DNA of 7,526 nucleotides from an uncultured Lachnospiraceae bacterium (GTDB taxonomy: Bacteria; Bacillota; Clostridia; Lachnospirales; Lachnospiraceae). Shown here one piece after another: positions 1 through 6,000 of this stretch (within the stretch, counting starts at the first letter, position 1; every line of letters begins with the position of its first letter). The position numbers and the translations under genes were made by a program. The notes under the pieces are model-generated. The model saw only the letters and a list, made by a program, of their open reading frames with translations. It did not search any database and was not told the origin of the DNA. The DNA is taken from NCBI GenBank assembly GCA_905193085.1, contig CAJJNI010000118.1:1-7526 (forward strand), given 5' to 3'.

Positions 1-39
1 CTTTATATGTTATAAGTTTACAAATATACAATTTATTTT

Positions 40-75
40 AAAAACAGCTTTTCATTATTAAATTATGCTGTTTTT
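40..75 (+). terminator. A/T-rich inverted repeat, possible terminator of an upstream gene
   Basis: AAAAACAGC at 40-48 is perfectly complementary to GCTGTTTTT at 67-75, giving a 9-bp stem around an 18-nt loop. The T-run closing the stem is followed by CA and another T-rich stretch (78-83). This is the shape of a weak rho-independent terminator, and its A-run/T-run symmetry would let it work in either direction. It probably ends a gene lying to the left of the window. It could instead be part of the kinase mRNA leader. The stem has only three G-C pairs and the loop is long, so the call is tentative. Confidence 0.4.
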
Positions 76-90
76 CAATTTTTAATTATA

Positions 91-96
91 AAGGGG
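91..96 (+). promoter_or_regulatory. Ribosome binding site of the hybrid histidine kinase
   Basis: AAGGGG lies 8 nt before the ATG at 105 and matches the anti-Shine-Dalgarno end of 16S rRNA well. An in-frame TAG at 99-101 falls between this site and the ATG. The reading frame therefore cannot start further upstream, which fixes the start codon. Confidence 0.85.
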
Positions 97-104
97 ATTA
101 GATA

Positions 105-2909
105 ATGCAGATTGGTTATTTATTATACATAGATTTGATTATTTTTATAGCTATGGCTTATTCTGTCATACATTATTTTTCAAGCAGTAACCGCAGTACA
201 AGTATAAATCTTTCATCTTATTTCAAATTTTCTTTATATGTACTGTTTACAATTACTCTGCTTGACACTTTTTTCTCAGGTCATTTTTTCCTATTAAAGA
301 GCCGCCCTGTATGTATGGCTTTAATTATACTGTATTTAATTTTACAGACATTACTCCCATATTCATTTTTTCTTATTACATTGGATTCATCAAAAAAAAC
401 AGCCCTGCTGAAGCACCCTCTTTTTTCAATACTCACAATATTTCCGGCATTTCTTTATTCAATGCTTTTAATTGTGACACCATTTTTTAATATTTTATTA
501 AAATTCAGACCAGCACCCGGAATGATGGAAATAATTTATTATCCGGCATTTACAATAATATTTTATGCCATATATATTTTCTATCTTTGTCTGATTATTT
601 ATTTCTGTTTTAACAACAAATTGCTTCTTTCAGGAGAACATCTTATTCTTATGACAGGATATGTTATTATTATGACCGCAGTTTTACTGATTAATGCAAA
701 TTCTGAAATACAGATACCATACCATATCGTATCTGCATTTTATCTTTTTTCAATATATATTTCATTTTTCAGTAAATCTTTTTACAGGAACAGCCAGACT
801 ATGAATGAATACAACAGAAACAGATTTATAAATGTTATCTCAGATTACCTTAATAATGATAAACATTTTATTGTTATTGCTGTTGTAATTGACCATTTTG
901 AGGAATTGCAGGAAAAATATGGCACCAAAAATACTTCTTCAATGCTAAGAAATATTCAGAATTTTTTTGGAAAAATATTTCCTTCAAATGAAATATTCCA
1001 CTATGATAATCTGAATTATGTTTTTGTATTTGACAACACACACTCTATCAGAAGCACAGGACCTATTATTGATGAGATATTAAGTGTTTTTAATATGCCA
1101 TGGAACATTAAAGCTTCCAAAGAAAATTTAACCGTAACAATCAGCAGTCTTTTCTGTCCTGAAGACTCTGATAACCTGACTGAAATTATTGATGTATTAA
1201 GAAATTCAATTAAAGAGGCACAAAGGGACCAAAACAGTTCAATTGTGTACGGCAAAGAATATATTTATAACAGAGAGAAATTACTCAGCAATCTTACCCT
1301 GGAGAACAGACAGTTACAGGTATTTTCAAAAAAAGCAATAACAAGCCGTACAGCACTTGAAGCTGCTGACAGAAAAAAGGATAATTTTCTGGCTAATATA
1401 TCACATGAAGTACGTACTCCATTAAATTCAGTAATCGGCTTAAGCGAACTTTTACTAAAAGAAAACCTGTCACCTTCAGCACAGAAAAAAGCTACTGACA
1501 TTAAAATGGCAAGTATAACCCTCCTGGATGTATTTAACGATTTACTTAATTATTTTAATATGGAATCAAGTAATTTTGAAATTATAGCTGCACCGTATGA
1601 TATTAATACAATAGCACATGAGGCTTTAAACATAATTTCGGAACAGGCTAATACAAAAGAAATAACTTTAGATTTTTCAATTGATGGTTCTATTCCATCA
1701 CTGCTTATAGGTGACTCATTAAAATTAAGACAGATAATTATAAACTTACTTAAAAACGCTGTTTTTTTTACTAATGAAGGTTCCATAAAGCTAACTGTAA
1801 ATTATAAAACAGCTCCAAAGGACAATATAGAACTTTTTATTTCCGTAAGTGATACAGGCACAGGAATCAAGTCTCAATATCTTGATAAAATATTTGACGG
1901 ACTGCAGACATTTGACACACGACAGGTTGTCGATTCAAAAAAATGCTCATTAAATCTTGCTGTATGTAAGAAATTGATAAATATTATGAATGGATCAATT
2001 GAAGTTCAGAGCACTTTCGGCAAAGGAAGTACCTTTACATTCCACCTGCTGCAGGAAGTAGCTGATTATACTCCTATAAGCAGCTCTAATGAAAAAACAA
2101 CATTTTCAGATAAAGAGCTTTTCAAGGAAACTTTCACTGCTCCGAATGCGAATATTCTTGTTGTTGATGACAACAGGCTGAACAGAGAAGTAACAAGAGC
2201 ACTGTTAGCACCATACAAAGCGGCTGTTACTACTGCTAAAAGCGGCCGAGAATGTCTTGAGCTTCTTAAACAGTATAGATATGATTTAATCTTAATGGAT
2301 CATCTTATGCCTGAAATGGATGGAATTGACACTAAAAACAAAATCCGCAGCATAGACGGAGAATATTATAAAAATGTTCCTATTGTAGTTCTTACAGCAA
2401 ATGTTGTAAGTGGTATGAGGAGTAAATTTATCCAACAGGGATTTGCAGAATATATTTCAAAGCCAATTAATACAGTTCTTCTTGACTCTGTATTAAAGAA
2501 AACACTGCCGGATAACCTTATTATTGAAAAAGGTTCAGCTATGGAACTTTCAATTGCAGCAACCGATGAAATAATATCAAAAATAGACGGTATGAACAAA
2601 GAAGAGGCAATGCTTCACTTTAATTCAAGAGATGAATTTATAATGGAATTAAAGAAATTTTACCACAATGCACCTCACATATTAGTAGATATGGAACATG
2701 CTCTTTTAAGTAATAATATTTCAGTATATTTAATGTATTTAACTAATCTTACAAATTCTGCCGGAAAATTCGGCATGCAAAAGCTTGTAAAACTTGGAAA
2801 CTCTCATGAGAAAGCCGCGCAGGCTGACAATATAGATTTTCTTAAGAAGAATCTGCCTTTCTTAATTCAGGCATATAAGCGTTTTCTTGATGCTTTAAGT
2901 GAATTATAA
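105..2909 (+). CDS. Membrane-bound hybrid sensor histidine kinase (7TM, GGDEF-like, HisKA, HATPase_c, REC, HPt-like)
   Basis: This is a complete 934-residue two-component sensor. About seven hydrophobic helices (near residues 5-25, 39-58, 70-92, 105-130, 144-168, 178-197 and 205-225) anchor it in the cytoplasmic membrane. Residues 232-385 have the alternating pattern of a GGDEF fold, but the GGDEF position reads NLNYV (302-306), so cyclase activity is unlikely. A charged, probably coiled-coil linker (385-425) leads to HisKA, with the H-box NISHEVRTPL and phospho-site His434. HATPase_c (about 530-650) shows the N-box (Asn547, Asn551) and the G1 box DTGTGI (583-588). Its G2 box is KCSLNL (613-618) and lacks all three usual glycines. 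The receiver (682-800) is intact: Asp688/Asp689, phospho-acceptor Asp732, Thr764 and Lys786. The C-terminus (about 820-934) resembles HPt, but Thr880 sits where the phospho-His is expected. No cognate regulator is next to it and the ligand is unknown. Domain assignment is firm; the degree of catalytic competence is inference. Confidence 0.95.
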   Translation: MQIGYLLYIDLIIFIAMAYSVIHYFSSSNRSTSINLSSYFKFSLYVLFTITLLDTFFSGHFFLLKSRPVCMALIILYLILQTLLPYSFFLITLDSSKKTALLKHPLFSILTIFPAFLYSMLLIVTPFFNILLKFRPAPGMMEIIYYPAFTIIFYAIYIFYLCLIIYFCFNNKLLLSGEHLILMTGYVIIMTAVLLINANSEIQIPYHIVSAFYLFSIYISFFSKSFYRNSQTMNEYNRNRFINVISDYLNNDKHFIVIAVVIDHFEELQEKYGTKNTSSMLRNIQNFFGKIFPSNEIFHYDNLNYVFVFDNTHSIRSTGPIIDEILSVFNMPWNIKASKENLTVTISSLFCPEDSDNLTEIIDVLRNSIKEAQRDQNSSIVYGKEYIYNREKLLSNLTLENRQLQVFSKKAITSRTALEAADRKKDNFLANISHEVRTPLNSVIGLSELLLKENLSPSAQKKATDIKMASITLLDVFNDLLNYFNMESSNFEIIAAPYDINTIAHEALNIISEQANTKEITLDFSIDGSIPSLLIGDSLKLRQIIINLLKNAVFFTNEGSIKLTVNYKTAPKDNIELFISVSDTGTGIKSQYLDKIFDGLQTFDTRQVVDSKKCSLNLAVCKKLINIMNGSIEVQSTFGKGSTFTFHLLQEVADYTPISSSNEKTTFSDKELFKETFTAPNANILVVDDNRLNREVTRALLAPYKAAVTTAKSGRECLELLKQYRYDLILMDHLMPEMDGIDTKNKIRSIDGEYYKNVPIVVLTANVVSGMRSKFIQQGFAEYISKPINTVLLDSVLKKTLPDNLIIEKGSAMELSIAATDEIISKIDGMNKEEAMLHFNSRDEFIMELKKFYHNAPHILVDMEHALLSNNISVYLMYLTNLTNSAGKFGMQKLVKLGNSHEKAAQADNIDFLKKNLPFLIQAYKRFLDALSEL
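798..1259 (+). other. Degenerate GGDEF-like domain within the kinase
   Basis: Residues 232-385 include a strand-helix segment (IVIAVVIDHFEELQEKYG) like the 'vDiDhFKxiND.yG' start of GGDEF domains. A central hairpin, HYDNLNYVFVFD, aligns with 'YRxGGDEFxxxL'. A closing segment, VTISSLFCPEDS followed by a helix, aligns with the 'vTxSiGva' and 'Axxalyxak' end. The signature residues are absent (NLNYV for GGDEF), so the domain is probably a signalling or dimerisation module between the membrane part and the kinase core. The assignment rests on pattern recognition only. Confidence 0.6.
2562..2906 (+). other. HPt-like C-terminal domain lacking the phospho-histidine
   Basis: Residues 820-934 follow the order of a histidine phosphotransfer helical bundle. 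An opening IDGMNKEEAMLHF resembles 'IxGlDxxxGLxrx'. It is followed by an FIMELKKFYHNAP helix. The segment LTNLTNSAGKFGMQKLVKL then aligns with the 'HxLKGxAxnlGaxxLxxl' phospho-site helix. Thr880 replaces the histidine and Thr883 the lysine, while Leu882, Ala886, Gly887 and Gly890 are kept. As it stands the domain should not accept phosphate by the usual chemistry, but it could still dock to a receiver. Confidence 0.6.
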
Positions 2910-2916
2910 TGAACAT

Positions 2917-2964
2917 AAAACCGGTCTTCTTTAGTCAGAATTATGACTTTTGAAGGCCGGTTTT
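2917..2964. terminator. Bidirectional terminator between convergent genes
   Basis: AAAACCGGTCTTC (2917-2929) pairs with GAAGGCCGGTTTT (2952-2964) over 13 bp. One pair is G-U in the plus-strand transcript, and the same position is an A-C mismatch in the minus-strand transcript. Inside, a symmetric TTT/TTT internal loop is followed by a second 5-bp stem, AGTCA (2933-2937) with TGACT (2944-2948), closed by a six-base loop. A-run and T-run flanks give a short U-tract in both directions. It starts 8 nt after the kinase stop codon and lies 56 nt beyond the stop of the minus-strand gene. It most likely serves both genes, and fits the kinase better. Confidence 0.85.
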
Positions 2965-3019
2965 AATTAAATAGTGTTTTAGATTCAGCTTATTTCTTTT
3001 ACTTTAGCTATTTCCTTCA

Positions 3020-6000
3020 TTATAAATTAATGATACCAAGAGCTGCCCTTAACACAAGGCTTGCGTCCTGCAAATCGACTTTTCCATCATTATTTGCATC
3101 TGCATTATCAAAATATTTATCTTCTATGTTAATTATTCCCAATGCTGCTTTAAGCACTGCTAAAGCATCTTTTAAATCAACTTTTCCATCTCCGTTAGCA
3201 TCTCCTGCAAGTCTGTTGTCAGGATTATCATCAGGGTCCGGCTGTTTAAATTTAACTTCAACTGTACATGCTGCAATGCAGTCTCCTGATTTTGCTGTTA
3301 TGACTGCCTTACCTTCTGATACTGCTGTTACTACTCCGTCTTTTACAGTTGCAACACTTTCATTATCAGAGCTCCATGTAACGGCTCTGTCGACAGCATC
3401 ATATGGTATTACATCTGCTGTAACTGTTACACTCTCACCGGTCTGTGTTAATGTTATCTGTGTTTTATCAAGAATAATATCTGTTACAACTATTTCTTTA
3501 TCGCTGCGGCTTGCCACAACATAAGATGCTGTCGTATCAATATTAAGCTGTGCTGTTTTATTTTGTACAACAACAGAATCTACAATTGTAAATTTTCCAT
3601 TACCATCATATCTGTATAAATCATATGTACCATCTGAAAAACCATCTGCCGGCACACTTACAATTGCTTTTCCCGGCAGCTGTGCTTTAGATACAAAATC
3701 AAGAACAAGCTTCTTTTCCCAGCTCATCTTGTGAGCAAATTTATAAACTTCAGAATCTTTGTTATCAATATCTATTCCAAAATCAACCGTCAAATCAGCA
3801 TTTGTGATATCTCTGCCATTAAACTGCCATTTATAAGCACAGTCACCATACTCATTATCTTTTACAAATGTAATATTTTTCTTCTGTGATTTTAGCTTTG
3901 TAAATATAAACTTCTGCGATTCCTCCGGAACCTGTATTGATAAATCTTCTGATTTGTCACTGTAGAAAACAAACCCGCTTATAGACAGATTATTTGTCTT
4001 AAGAGCCTCTGTAATCTGTGATATATCACATGTCTCAACTATTTTTGATGTGTTTATGTATGCCTGAACATCAAGGTTAAATGATGCAGCATACCCACCG
4101 TCTTTTGTCTGCGCAATCACATTTGTACTGCCGCATTTTTTTGCCTGAATTACAAGCTGTCCGCCATCTGTTAAACTCTGTGATATTTCCGCTATACTCT
4201 CATCTTCAACTCTCCATTCAACATCTTTTAATGTTGCATTTTCAGGACTTATCTGTGGCTTAACGCACTTTATTTTTCCTTCCAAAACCGTAATGTCATC
4301 TCCGATTGTAACACTCTCTACCGGAACAACTGATTTATCAGGATTAAAGCTTTGTGCATCATCTACTATATCGTTTGCAAATTCTTTCAAAATCGAATCA
4401 ATTGATTTTGTGCTGTTTAATAATGTTCCGCCTGTTTCATATGCAAGCCTGTTATATCTGTTATACAACTGTTTTGTCGTAATTACGCTTGCTGATATAT
4501 TCTGCTCTTTAAGTCTGCTGATGGCGGCATTCATATCGGCAATACCATAGCTGTTTGAATTTATATAATCTGAATCACTAATTACAAGCATATATTTTGA
4601 TGCATCTGAATTAAATTTCATTGCTGATATATCAGACGCATATCCAAGTGCATCAATTATTGTAGTCTTATTTCCTTTTGACTCATATTTGCAGTTATAT
4701 CTTATTTCCTGACATAAATCATCAGCTTCACTGCTCTCATACCAGTTTGAATATGCCGGAGAATAATGAAGTATTGTTGATGATTTTCCATTTTCATTGA
4801 TATTTTTATAGGTAATTAGTGACACTCTGATATCTGCTTTTGTATTACTTATTGCATTTATAAAATCTCCAATATTATCAATAAGCTTATATGCCCTGTC
4901 TGCTGATTCATTACTCTGCGCATCTACTACCAATGTCAAATCAATACATTTTTCCGACAAATCTTTATCTGCAAAATCTGAATAGCTTTCCATATGGAAA
5001 TTATTTTTCGTGACGCATATATTATAATCTACCGGTATGACATTTCCATCCGAATCATAAGATGCGCTATATAATACAGGTTTTGTCTGAATGAGATAAG
5101 TCTTTCCTTTTTCAAGAGCTGCCTTTATAACAAAATTGTTATTGCTGTAACCATCATCATTTTCATCAATCTTCTGCATCAGATTATTTTCTTCTACATA
5201 AAGAACCGCCTTAGTATCGACATTTCCTTCTGAATAGAAATAATAATCACCGGACTCGTCAGGTGTGAAAAATGCTGCTGATGGCGCATACAAATCATTA
5301 TCTGCCGCTGATGCATATGAAATCCGGACTTTTCCATCAGCCTTTAACACTGCTGCCCCTTTATATAAATCTTTGTATGTAATTATAGGAACATTTATTG
5401 TCTGTTTTATATCCTCTATCTCAAGTGTAACAGTGTTATTCGCAGAATCTTTCTGCCATATATTATACACCGACTGGTTATCCGTAATGTTTACTTTAAC
5501 AGAGCCAAGTAAACCGTCATCAAATTCCTTAAGCGAACCTTTTACTACACTTCCGTCCTGTAATACTACTTCTGCATAAATAAGGCCAATATATGAATCC
5601 CTGTTAAATTTATAATATTCTTTTTTTTCTGTCTTTGATGTTTCTTCATTGTACATGTCTTCGCTTACTGTGCTTCCGGAAGATAAGTTTGCAATGAGTG
5701 CTGCATCTTTTTCAAATGATAAATTTATTGAGGAAACCATAAACTGTGGAAGTACGGTTACAATGACATTTTTTTTGACTGAACCGGCTTTAATTGTAAG
5801 TATGTTGTTCGTACTTCCCGGCAGCCACTGGTTATTGTAGCTTTGATTATCTGTGATGCTGACAACAGGATTATCTTTACTGTACATTTCCGTTGTTCCG
5901 TCAGAATATTTAAGTGTAATGTCATATAATGTATCTGCTATATTTTCAAATCTGTACCATGACTTTCCACTGACATCATCACGTACATCACTTCCGCCTG

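Noticed and set aside
17..22. TTTACA as a -35 element for the kinase
   Set aside because: No -10-like hexamer lies about 17 nt downstream (the position reads AAAAAC). In such A+T-rich sequence partial matches are expected, so no promoter is annotated.
1016..2599. Four minus-strand open frames of 77-79 residues opposite the kinase
   Set aside because: All lie wholly inside the well-supported kinase gene, have no recognisable domain and are of a size expected by chance.
3030..3524. Plus-strand 164-residue open frame opposite the dockerin end
   Set aside because: It is antisense to the dockerin and Big_2 coding region. Its internal repeats (FPSLFASALSK and FPSPLASPAS) are mirror images of the duplicated dockerin loops. 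No good ribosome binding site precedes it.
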